64,000 bases of DNA, from positions 62,001-126,000 of the forward strand of contig CAWKOS010000009.1 of NCBI GenBank assembly GCA_963851295.1, in the 5' to 3' direction. Each line of letters begins with the position of its first letter. Within the stretch, counting starts at the first letter, position 1. The position numbers and the translations under genes are program-made. Positions 1 to 7,268 of this stretch are shown here, piece by piece. The DNA comes from JAOPZW01 sp963851295 (GTDB lineage: Bacteria; Actinomycetota; Thermoleophilia; Solirubrobacterales; Solirubrobacteraceae). The notes beneath the pieces were generated by a model that did no database searches, had not been told where the DNA came from, and was given only the letters and a program-made list of their open reading frames with translations.

Positions 1-1
1 G

Positions 2-2593
2 GTCGCGGAGGTCGCGGGCGTCGAGGCAGAGATGGAGCTGGCGTTCGCTGGGACCCATCAGCTGTGCGCCGCGATGCTCGACCGGCTCGACACACTCCCG
101 ACCCCGCAGCGCGACGCCCTGAGCGTCGCTCTGGGACTGGCCGCCGGCGCGGTGCCGGACCGGTTCCTGGTTGGACTGGCCGTGCTCAGCCTGCTGTCCG
201 CGGCGGCGGAGGAGCGGCCGCTGCTATGTCTCGTGGAAGACGCGCAGTGGCTGGATGGCGCCTCGAGCCAGGTCCTCGGCCTCGTTGCGCGACGGGTGCG
301 AGCGGAGTCGGTGGCGATCGTGGTCGCCGTGCGCGAGCCGACCGCTGCCCACGACTTCGACGGCCTGTCCGAGCTGCGCCTCGAGGGGCTGCCGGAGGAG
401 GATGGCCGCACCTTGTTGGGCCACGCCGTCACCGGACGGCTGGACAGCCGCATCGGTGACCGGCTCGTCGCCGAGTCCCGGGGGAACCCGCTGGCCCTGT
501 TGGAGCTGCCGAGGCGGATGACCGCTGCTGAGCTGGCCGGTGGCTTCGAGCTTCCGGCCGCCGGCGGCCTTCCGGCCCACATCGAGGACCACTACCTGCG
601 CCGCGTCGGCGAGTTGCCCGAGGCGACGCAGCGCCTGATGCTGCTGGCGGCCGCCGAGCCCTTGGGCGACCCCGCGCTGGTCCTGCGCGCGAGCCGAAGG
701 CTCGACATCGGGACCGGCGCGCTCGCGCCGGCCGAGGCCGCCGGGCTGCTGGAGATCGGCGCCAGCGTCCGCTTCCGCCATCCCCTAGTGCGCTCGGCGG
801 TCTACCGCGCCGCGCAACGCGGCAGCCGACAGCGTGTGCACGCGGCTCTCGCGGAGGTGAGCGACCCGGACTCCGACGCTGATCGCCGCGCGTGGCACCG
901 GGCCCTCGCCGCAGCAGAAGCAGACGAGGACGTGGCCGCCGAGCTCGAGCGGTCGGCCGGCCGGGCGCAGGCTCGCGGTGGCGCGGCCGCTGCGGCGGCG
1001 TTCCTGGACCACGCCGTCGCTCTGACCCCGGACCCGGCGCGGCGCCGTGAACGTGCGCTGGCGGCCGCTCAGGCCAGCATCCAGGCCGGCGACTTCACCA
1101 GGGCTCGCGGCCTGCTGGCCACGGGCGACGCGGGTCCGCTCGACGAGTTCCAGCGCGCGCGCATCGACCTGCTCCACGCCCAGCTCGCGTTCGTCTCCAG
1201 CCGCGGCACCGACGCGACGCCGCTCCTGCTGGCCGCCGCTCGCCGGCTCGAGCAGCTGGACGTCTCGCTCGCGCGTGAGACCTACGTGGACGCGTTCTCC
1301 GCGGCGCTGTTCGGGGCCAGGCTCAACGGCAGCGTCGGGGTACAGGAGGTCGCGGCGGCCGCCAGGACCGCGCCGCGCACAACGCAGGCCGAGCCGGCCA
1401 GCGCGGATCTGCTGCTCGACGCGCTGGTCGCTCTCGCCGACGACTACGACACGGCGGTCCCGCGCTGCCGGGAGGCCGTGCAGCAGCTCGCCGGCGAGAA
1501 GCCCTCAGCCCAGGAGCGACTGCGCTGGCTGTGGCAGGGGTGCGTCGTCGCCCTCGAGATCTGGGACGACGAACATGCACACACGCTGTCGCGCTCCAGC
1601 GTCGAGATCGCCCGCGAGACGGGAACCCTCGCCGAGCTCGCGCTGGCCCAAAGCGCGCGCGCGCCGATCCAGGTGTTCTGCGGAGACCTCGCCGCGGCCG
1701 GCGCGACCGTCTCCGAGACACGGTCGGTCGAAGAGGTGACCGGCGTCCGGGCCGCCCCGTACGGCGCGTTGATCCTCTCGGCGTGGCAGGGCAGGCGCGC
1801 CGAGACGACGGCCCTGATCGAAACCACGGAGCGCGAGGCCGAGGCCCGCGGCGAGGGCATCGGACTGGCCATCAGCGCGTATGCGCGTGCTGTCCTGTGC
1901 AACGGGCTCGGCCTGTATCAGGAGGCCCTGGCCGCCGCCGTCACGGCCAGCGAGCACCGAGAGGTCGTCGCGGAGAACTGGGGCCTGAGCGAGCTGGTCG
2001 AGCCTGCCACGCGATGCGGAATGACCGACCTCGCGACGGACGCCATGAAGCGGCTGGCCACGAAGACACAGGCCACGCGCACTGATTGGGCGCTCGGCAT
2101 CGAGGCGCGTGCTCGGGCCCTTCTCGCCGAAGGCGCTGACGCCGAGCCTTGGTTCCGCACGGCGCTCGAGCATCTCGGCAGGACTCGCGTGCGCGCCGAG
2201 CTCGCCCGGACGCATCTCCTGTACGGCGAACGACTGCGGCGCGAGGGCCGCCGGCTCGACGCGCGCGCCGAGCTGAACCTCGCGCATGAGCTGTTCACGT
2301 CGATGGGGATGGAGGCCTTCGCCGAACGCGCCGGCAGCGAGCTCCTCGCCACGGGTGAGAAGGCCCGTCGGCGGATCGCGAAGACGCGCGACAATCTCAC
2401 CCCGCACGAGCGTCAGATCGCCGAGCTCGCCCGCGACGGGCTCTCCAACGCGGACATCGCCGCGCGCCTGTTCCTGAGTCGGCGCACCGTCGAGTGGCAC
2501 CTGCGCCACGTGTTCTCCAAGCTCGGAATCCGCTCGCGACGCGAACTGGGAGGCGCTCTGCAGCCCTCGGATTCCGAGGTCCCCGCCATATGA
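2..2593 (+). CDS. LuxR-family ATPase transcriptional regulator, 5' end outside window
   Basis: C-terminal part of a large LuxR-type regulator of the MalT/LAL kind. The frame is open to the left edge of the window (codons run from base 2), so the ATG at 32 is probably internal and the Walker A part lies outside. What is visible is a Walker B-like strand (LLCLVEDAQW, about residue 67 counted from base 32), a long alpha-helical TPR-like middle, and a C-terminal helix-turn-helix beginning LTPHERQIAELARDGLSNAD. Such proteins are ATP-dependent DNA-binding activators whose ligands are mostly unknown. The second member of the family in this window is at 11149-14013. Target genes cannot be read from the context; the next gene on the same strand is 147 bases away with no obvious terminator between. 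Confidence 0.9.
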   Translation, partial: VAEVAGVEAEMELAFAGTHQLCAAMLDRLDTLPTPQRDALSVALGLAAGAVPDRFLVGLAVLSLLSAAAEERPLLCLVEDAQWLDGASSQVLGLVARRVRAESVAIVVAVREPTAAHDFDGLSELRLEGLPEEDGRTLLGHAVTGRLDSRIGDRLVAESRGNPLALLELPRRMTAAELAGGFELPAAGGLPAHIEDHYLRRVGELPEATQRLMLLAAAEPLGDPALVLRASRRLDIGTGALAPAEAAGLLEIGASVRFRHPLVRSAVYRAAQRGSRQRVHAALAEVSDPDSDADRRAWHRALAAAEADEDVAAELERSAGRAQARGGAAAAAAFLDHAVALTPDPARRRERALAAAQASIQAGDFTRARGLLATGDAGPLDEFQRARIDLLHAQLAFVSSRGTDATPLLLAAARRLEQLDVSLARETYVDAFSAALFGARLNGSVGVQEVAAAARTAPRTTQAEPASADLLLDALVALADDYDTAVPRCREAVQQLAGEKPSAQERLRWLWQGCVVALEIWDDEHAHTLSRSSVEIARETGTLAELALAQSARAPIQVFCGDLAAAGATVSETRSVEEVTGVRAAPYGALILSAWQGRRAETTALIETTEREAEARGEGIGLAISAYARAVLCNGLGLYQEALAAAVTASEHREVVAENWGLSELVEPATRCGMTDLATDAMKRLATKTQATRTDWALGIEARARALLAEGADAEPWFRTALEHLGRTRVRAELARTHLLYGERLRREGRRLDARAELNLAHELFTSMGMEAFAERAGSELLATGEKARRRIAKTRDNLTPHERQIAELARDGLSNADIAARLFLSRRTVEWHLRHVFSKLGIRSRRELGGALQPSDSEVPAI

Positions 2594-2740
2594 GCCCGTG
2601 TGACCGACCGGGGTTGCTGCGGGCGCGACCGCTGAGGCGGCGCTTCAGCGTCGCGCGCATGCTCGAACCCGACGATCGGAGCTGATGTGCAACGCGAGGC
2701 AAGCAGACCCGCGCGCCGGCGCGGCGCAGCACGGGCGGCG

Positions 2741-4021
2741 ATGTTCCGTCTCGCGCGGCCGGCGGTGCCCGTGGCCGTGCTCCTGGCCGCGACCACCGCG
2801 GCGGCCGCGGCGCCGTTCGCGCCGGCCACGCCGGTCTCCGGCTTCGGCAACCAGCCCGCGCTCGCGCAGATCGCGGGCGCCGCGATCGACGCCAGCGGCG
2901 CCTCTGTGATCTTCGGCAGCGCCGACACGTCCGGAAACCGGCAGGCGGTCGCCGCCTTCGGGACGGCGACGGCGCCGCCGTCGTCCGCGCGCGCCTTCGG
3001 ACCGTCGTCCGGGGCGTTCGACCTCGCGCTCGGGGCCAACGCCGCCGGCCAGGTGGCGCTCACCTTCACGGTCGGCCACGTCGCGTACCTCGCGATGTGC
3101 CACGCGGGCCGCTGTGGCTCCACGGTGCGCGTCGGAACCTCCGCGCTCAAGCCGCAGTCGGCGGTCGCGGTCCAGCCGACGACCGGTCGGACGATCGTCA
3201 TGTGGCGCGGGCGGACGAGCAAGGGCGCCAATCGCCTCATGTGGCGGATCACGACCGACGGCAAGCTCGGCGCCACCCACACGCTGGGCGAGTTCGGCGA
3301 CAACCCGCAGCTCGCGACCGACGCGTCGGGCCGGACGGTCGCCGTCTGGCTGGCCGACCTGCGCAGCGGAGGCCGGGGCGTGCGGACCGCCGCGCGCCGC
3401 GTCGGCGAGTTCACGTCGCCCAGGAGCGTAACGAGCGCACGCGCCGCCGACCTGCGGCTGGTCACCAGCGACGGCGGGGCCTACGTGGCGGCGTGGCTCA
3501 CCGCGCCCAACGGCATCGACCCCACGCAACCGGCCGGAACCGTGCAGGTGGCTACGCGGACGCGGTCCACGGCCTTCGGCGCGCCACAGTCGCTGGGGCC
3601 CGGCTCGACGCTGTCGCTCGCCGGCTCGCCCGACGGCCACGCGCTGCTGGCGACCGATCGCCACGTCGCGCCGACGTCGGTCGTCGTGTCCGCGGCGCGC
3701 CGGCTCCCGGGCCAGGCGTTCGGGCCGTTCACCGACCTCTCGCCCGCCCAGTTCGTCAGCGATGCCTTCGGGGCACAGGCGGCCGTCGCCGACGGCGGCC
3801 GGGCGCTCGTGTCGTGGGCGTCGGGCGTCGATCCCGCGACGCAGGCGCCGTCGGGCGTGTTCGCCGCCGTGTCCGACGCGTCGGGTTCGTTCGGCGCGCC
3901 ACAGCTCCTCGCCGACGCGCGGACCGCGACCCTGCCTCAGCCGACGGGGGCCGCGATCGGGGCGGCGGCGGCGCTCGTGGCGTGGGCCGGACCCCAGGGC
4001 GCACAGGTCGTGCGCGGATAG
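2741..4021 (+). CDS. Secreted protein with beta-propeller-like repeats
   Basis: 426-residue protein of unknown function. The chosen ATG gives a classic signal peptide (MFRLARPAVPVAVLLAATTAAAAA) ending near residue 24; the longer frame from 2687 would put an arginine-rich stretch ahead of it and is less likely. The mature part is rich in Gly, Ala and Thr and carries irregularly repeated strands of the type ASGRTVAVWLA / DGGAYVAAWLT / DGHALLATD, like the repeated blades of sialidase-type or other beta-propellers. I see no catalytic motif and no membrane anchor, so a secreted binding or structural protein is the most that can be inferred. The next gene starts 28 bases downstream and could be co-transcribed. 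Confidence 0.75.
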   Translation: MFRLARPAVPVAVLLAATTAAAAAPFAPATPVSGFGNQPALAQIAGAAIDASGASVIFGSADTSGNRQAVAAFGTATAPPSSARAFGPSSGAFDLALGANAAGQVALTFTVGHVAYLAMCHAGRCGSTVRVGTSALKPQSAVAVQPTTGRTIVMWRGRTSKGANRLMWRITTDGKLGATHTLGEFGDNPQLATDASGRTVAVWLADLRSGGRGVRTAARRVGEFTSPRSVTSARAADLRLVTSDGGAYVAAWLTAPNGIDPTQPAGTVQVATRTRSTAFGAPQSLGPGSTLSLAGSPDGHALLATDRHVAPTSVVVSAARRLPGQAFGPFTDLSPAQFVSDAFGAQAAVADGGRALVSWASGVDPATQAPSGVFAAVSDASGSFGAPQLLADARTATLPQPTGAAIGAAAALVAWAGPQGAQVVRG

Positions 4022-4049
4022 CGCCACCACACAACCCACGGAGGATCAC

Positions 4050-4976
4050 ATGAGCACCCCCGAGGCAACCGGCGACGCGCTGAGCCGCTCGGCCCACGAC
4101 CTCGCCTACGACGTCTTCGTCAACGACCCGCCGCCCCAGGACGGCGTCCTCCCGAACGGCGAGCGCAAGCTGTTCTCCCCGATGGCCAGCACGCTGATCT
4201 ACGGCAGCCAGGACGCGGTGCTGACGGATCCCGGGATGACCGCGGACCAGGCGCGCGCGCTCGGCGACTGGGTCGCCGCCAAGGGCCGGAACGTGACCGA
4301 CATCTTCGTCACCCACGGCCACGGCGACCACTGGTTCGCCGCCGGACTGCTGGCGGAGCGCTTCGGGGCCCGCGTCGTCGCCGCCGCGGGCACGATCGCC
4401 CAGATGCAGGGCGCCGTCGTGACGCGCCCGCTGCTCTGGGACAAGGTCTACGAGGACATCCCGCCGTCGCCTGTCACGGCGGTGACGGTGCCCGACAACC
4501 GCTTCACGCTCGAGGGACACGACCTCGTGATCGTCGAGGTCGGCCACACCGACAGCGACGACACGACCGTCCTGCACGTGCCGGATCTCGACCTCGTCGT
4601 CGCCGGCGACGTCATCTACAACGGGGTGCACATGTATCTCGGCCAGAGCGTGACCGTCGGCGGGTTCGGAACGTGGCGGGCGGCGATCGACAAGGTCGAG
4701 GCCCTCCACCCGCGGCACATCGTCGCCGGCCATCAGAACAGGCGGCTCGACGACGACGCCGAACGCCAGATCGCCGAGACCCGCCGCTACCTCGACGACG
4801 CCGACGAGCTCCTGCAGATCGAGACCACCGCGGTCGACTTCTTCAACGCCAAGATCGAGCGCTACCCGAAGCATCTCGGGCGGTTCGTGCTGTGGGCGGG
4901 CGCCCGCGGGCTCTACGACGTCCGCGAGAACCCCGACGGGGACGTCGCCCAGATCCTTCTACGCTCCTGGCTCTGA
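4050..4976 (+). CDS. Metallo-beta-lactamase-fold hydrolase
   Basis: 308-residue MBL-fold metalloenzyme. The start ATG follows a good ribosome site (GGAGGATCAC). The zinc-binding signature THGHGDHW lies at residues 88-95, and further family landmarks follow: the VVAGDVIYNG strand carrying the bridging aspartate and IVAGHQN with the last metal-binding histidine. Enzymes of this subgroup hydrolyse thioesters, lactones or phosphate esters; the substrate cannot be deduced here. The gene lies close behind the secreted protein at 2741 and ahead of leftward genes. Confidence 0.88.
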   Translation: MSTPEATGDALSRSAHDLAYDVFVNDPPPQDGVLPNGERKLFSPMASTLIYGSQDAVLTDPGMTADQARALGDWVAAKGRNVTDIFVTHGHGDHWFAAGLLAERFGARVVAAAGTIAQMQGAVVTRPLLWDKVYEDIPPSPVTAVTVPDNRFTLEGHDLVIVEVGHTDSDDTTVLHVPDLDLVVAGDVIYNGVHMYLGQSVTVGGFGTWRAAIDKVEALHPRHIVAGHQNRRLDDDAERQIAETRRYLDDADELLQIETTAVDFFNAKIERYPKHLGRFVLWAGARGLYDVRENPDGDVAQILLRSWL

Positions 4977-5010
4977 GGCACGACGCCGCCAACTCCCGGA
5001 AGCCCTCGCG

Positions 5011-5160
5011 CTACAGCTTCGACGCGAAGCCCGCCAGCTCGGTCCCCTGCGCCCGGGTCAGCCACCCGTCGGAGACGAGCACGGCGACACCCACCTTGTA
5101 GAGCCCGATCAGCACCGCCCTCTGGCCCGGTTTGACGTTGCCGTTGAGCGGGTTGAGGTC
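5011..5160 (-). pseudogene. Possible C-terminal gene remnant (FIMAH-like tail)
   Basis: The 246 bases between the MBL gene and the next leftward gene hold a minus-strand frame whose last 50 codons look protein-like: a leucine-rich helix, then ALVSDGWLTRAQG-type residues and a terminal short helix ending ASKL. This resembles the second half of FIMAH-type C-terminal domains found on secreted proteins. Upstream codons in the same frame are arginine-rich shadow sequence with no start or ribosome site, so this looks like the tail of a lost gene. Similarity is from memory of the family pattern only and is weak. Confidence 0.3.
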
Positions 5161-5222
5161 GGCCTCCGGCCGGCGGGATGACCCTATGAGGGCGCGGGCG
5201 GCGCAGTTGTTAACGAGATGCT

Positions 5223-5477
5223 CTATTCCCCCCGACCGGCCCAGACGGTCACTCGTTCGAGCGGCAGTCCGACCTTCGTCGCGACGAGCCACGCCGCGTG
5301 GTCCTCGTTCTCGGTCCAGACATCCCGGACGACGACGGTCGCGCCGTCGCGCTCGATCGTCCAACCCGCGTCCTTGGCGGCCGCGGCGAGCGTGGACTCG
5401 TGCTCGCCGAGATCGAAGCCCGCGGGCAAGGTGACGTCGAACGGCTCAGACCCCTCCGGACGGTCGCGCTTGGCCAC
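5223..5477 (-). CDS. Small hypothetical protein, 84 residues
   Basis: Small acidic protein starting at a GTG (VAKRDRPEGSEPFDVTLPAG). The sequence reads as a compact alpha/beta domain: a helix around ESTLAAAAKDAGW, strands TIERDGATVVVRDVW, a helix DHAAWLVATKVG and a final strand RVTVWAG. No family recognised. It begins 20 bases after the stop of the thioredoxin-like gene on the same strand and is probably co-transcribed with it. The start lacks a clear ribosome site, and other frames of this stretch are arginine-rich shadows. Confidence 0.55.
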   Translation of the reverse strand: MAKRDRPEGSEPFDVTLPAGFDLGEHESTLAAAAKDAGWTIERDGATVVVRDVWTENEDHAAWLVATKVGLPLERVTVWAGRGE

Positions 5478-5497
5478 GGGAGAAGGGTACGCCCCGG

Positions 5498-6448
5498 CTA
5501 GCCGAAGGTGAGCACGTAGGCCTCGGCGCCGGGATCGAGGAACGTGATCTGCAGCGTGCGCTCGCGGACGGCGTCGTGCTCGCGCACGAGCTGGTAGAGG
5601 CGGCCGTCGACGAGCAGGCCGTTGCCGTTCTCGTCGACGTCGACGCCGTGCGACGCACCCGGGGGCTCGCCGTCGAGCAGCACGCGGAAGGGGATCGGCT
5701 CGTGCGTCCCGGCCGAGAGGACGAGGTGCGAGTCGCGCGCGTGGAAGCGCCACGCGATGCTCCCGCCGGCCTGCCCGAGCACGACGGCCTCCTGGCCGAT
5801 CGTCCACTCGCCGGCGAGCGCCCAGCTGTTGGGGGGCACGCGCTCGGGCAGCTCGTAGGTGCGCGGCTCGTCAACCGCCCCGCCGGCCGAGGCGAAGTTC
5901 TCGCCGCGCGCGTAGCCCAGGTACGTCTCGGGCGTGCGCAGGTGGTCCCAGTCGGCCTCGGCCTCCGGGCCGACGCCCTCGACGGGGACGAGCTCGCGCT
6001 CGACGCCGAGCAGCTCCTGCAGGACGCGCTCGGACTGCTCGTAGCGCCCCTCGCCGAAGTGGCTGTCGCGGATGATGCCCTCGCGGTCGACGAAGTACAG
6101 CGCCGGCCAGTAGTGGTTGGCGAAGGCGCTCCAGACCTCGTAGTCGCTGTCCAGCGCGACGGGGTAGTCGATCTCCCGCACCCCGAGCGCCAGGCGCACG
6201 CGGTCGATCTCCTGCTCGAAGGCGAACTCCGGCGTGTGCACGCCGAGGACGACCAGCCCGTCGTCGCGATAGGCCTGCGACCAGGCGCGGACGTAGGGCT
6301 CCTGGCGCAGCCAGTTGATGCACGTCAGCGTCCAGAAGTTCACGAGCACGACGCGGCCGCGAAGCCCGTCGGGATCGAGCGGCTCCGAGTTCAGCCACCC
6401 GGTCGCCCCGGACAGCGAAGGCATGTGCACGTGATCGGACGCGCTCAT
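5498..6448 (-). CDS. Thioredoxin-like (DipZ-type) protein with CxxW active site
   Basis: 316-residue protein with an N-terminal thioredoxin/redoxin domain (residues about 20-170) and a C-terminal beta-rich domain like the tail of DipZ-family proteins. The usual redox motif WTxxCxNC is replaced: the sequence reads FWTLTCINWLRQEPY, so the first cysteine is kept but the second is tryptophan. A one-cysteine site would fit a peroxiredoxin-like, glutathionylating or non-catalytic role rather than disulfide exchange. The fold is otherwise well kept (VVLVNFW, GVHTPEF, YPVALDSDYEVW, PALYFVDREG). No signal peptide. The ATG chosen gives MSASDHVHMP; the frame continues far upstream as shadow. Divergent from the SDR gene at 6503. 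Confidence 0.85.
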   Translation of the reverse strand: MSASDHVHMPSLSGATGWLNSEPLDPDGLRGRVVLVNFWTLTCINWLRQEPYVRAWSQAYRDDGLVVLGVHTPEFAFEQEIDRVRLALGVREIDYPVALDSDYEVWSAFANHYWPALYFVDREGIIRDSHFGEGRYEQSERVLQELLGVERELVPVEGVGPEAEADWDHLRTPETYLGYARGENFASAGGAVDEPRTYELPERVPPNSWALAGEWTIGQEAVVLGQAGGSIAWRFHARDSHLVLSAGTHEPIPFRVLLDGEPPGASHGVDVDENGNGLLVDGRLYQLVREHDAVRERTLQITFLDPGAEAYVLTFG

Positions 6449-6502
6449 GGAGCGGTGCAACTCTATCCACAGCGTCACCACCGCCACGAGAAGGAGACGA
6501 GG

Positions 6503-7237
6503 ATGCCGAACACCGAAGGCCAGCTGGCCGGCCAGACCGTGGTCGTGCTCGGGGGGAGCGCCGGCATCGGGCTCGAGACGGCCCGGCTGGCGCGCTCCGA
6601 GGGCGCCGAGGTCGTCCTCGCCGCGCGCAACCCGGAGCGCCTGGAGCGCGCGGCGGCCCAGGTCGGCGCGCGCAGCACCGCAGCCTTCGACGCGACCGAC
6701 GTCCCCGCGCTCGAGCGCTTCTTCGACGAGCTGCCGACGCCGATCGACCACGTGCTGAGCACCGCGGGCCGGCCGTACTACGGGCCCCTGGCCGAGCTGG
6801 ACTTCGACGCTGCGCGCCGCTCGTTCGACGACCACTACTGGCTGGCGCTCCACATGGCCCGTCTCGCGATCGGCAAGGTGCGGCCGGGAGGGACGCTGCT
6901 GTTCATCGGCGGGACCGGAGGCCGGCGGTCCGGCGTCGGGCTCTCGATCATCTCGTCGGCCACCGCCGCGATGCCGGCCCTCATCGCCAACCTGGCCCTC
7001 GAGGTCGCCCCCATCCGCGTCAACCTCATCGCCCCCGGCTTCGTCGACACGCCGCTTTCGGCGTCGCTCCTCGGCGAGGGCCTCGAGGAGCGCCGCGAGG
7101 AGCTGCGCGCGACGCTGCCCATCGGGCGCGTCGTCGGCCCCGAGGACGTCGCCGCGCTGGCCGTGCACCTCATGACCAACACGGCGCTCACCGGCGCGAC
7201 CTACGACATCGACGGCGGCCAGCAGCTCATAGGCTGA
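6503..7237 (+). CDS. SDR-fold protein lacking the Tyr-x3-Lys active site
   Basis: 244-residue Rossmann-fold protein of the short-chain dehydrogenase family, started by an ATG after AAGGAGACGAGG. The NAD(P)-binding motif GGSAGIG is at residues 18-24, and the C-terminal landmarks NLIAPGFVDTPLS and GATYDIDGGQ are standard. The catalytic region is not: where Ser-x12-Tyr-x3-Lys is expected the sequence is LSIISSATAAMPALIANLALEV, with no Tyr and no Lys. It should therefore bind nucleotide but not perform the usual hydride transfer. The substitution is in-frame and the rest is intact, so this is a divergent subfamily rather than a decayed gene. Confidence 0.85.
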   Translation: MPNTEGQLAGQTVVVLGGSAGIGLETARLARSEGAEVVLAARNPERLERAAAQVGARSTAAFDATDVPALERFFDELPTPIDHVLSTAGRPYYGPLAELDFDAARRSFDDHYWLALHMARLAIGKVRPGGTLLFIGGTGGRRSGVGLSIISSATAAMPALIANLALEVAPIRVNLIAPGFVDTPLSASLLGEGLEERREELRATLPIGRVVGPEDVAALAVHLMTNTALTGATYDIDGGQQLIG

Positions 7238-7268
7238 CAGACGGACGTCGGCATCGCGTGGGGCTCCG

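Noticed and set aside
5576..6470. Long + strand frame across the thioredoxin-like gene
   Set aside because: Valine/Asp/Arg-rich antisense shadow continuous with the SDR frame; the SDR has its own start and ribosome site at 6503.
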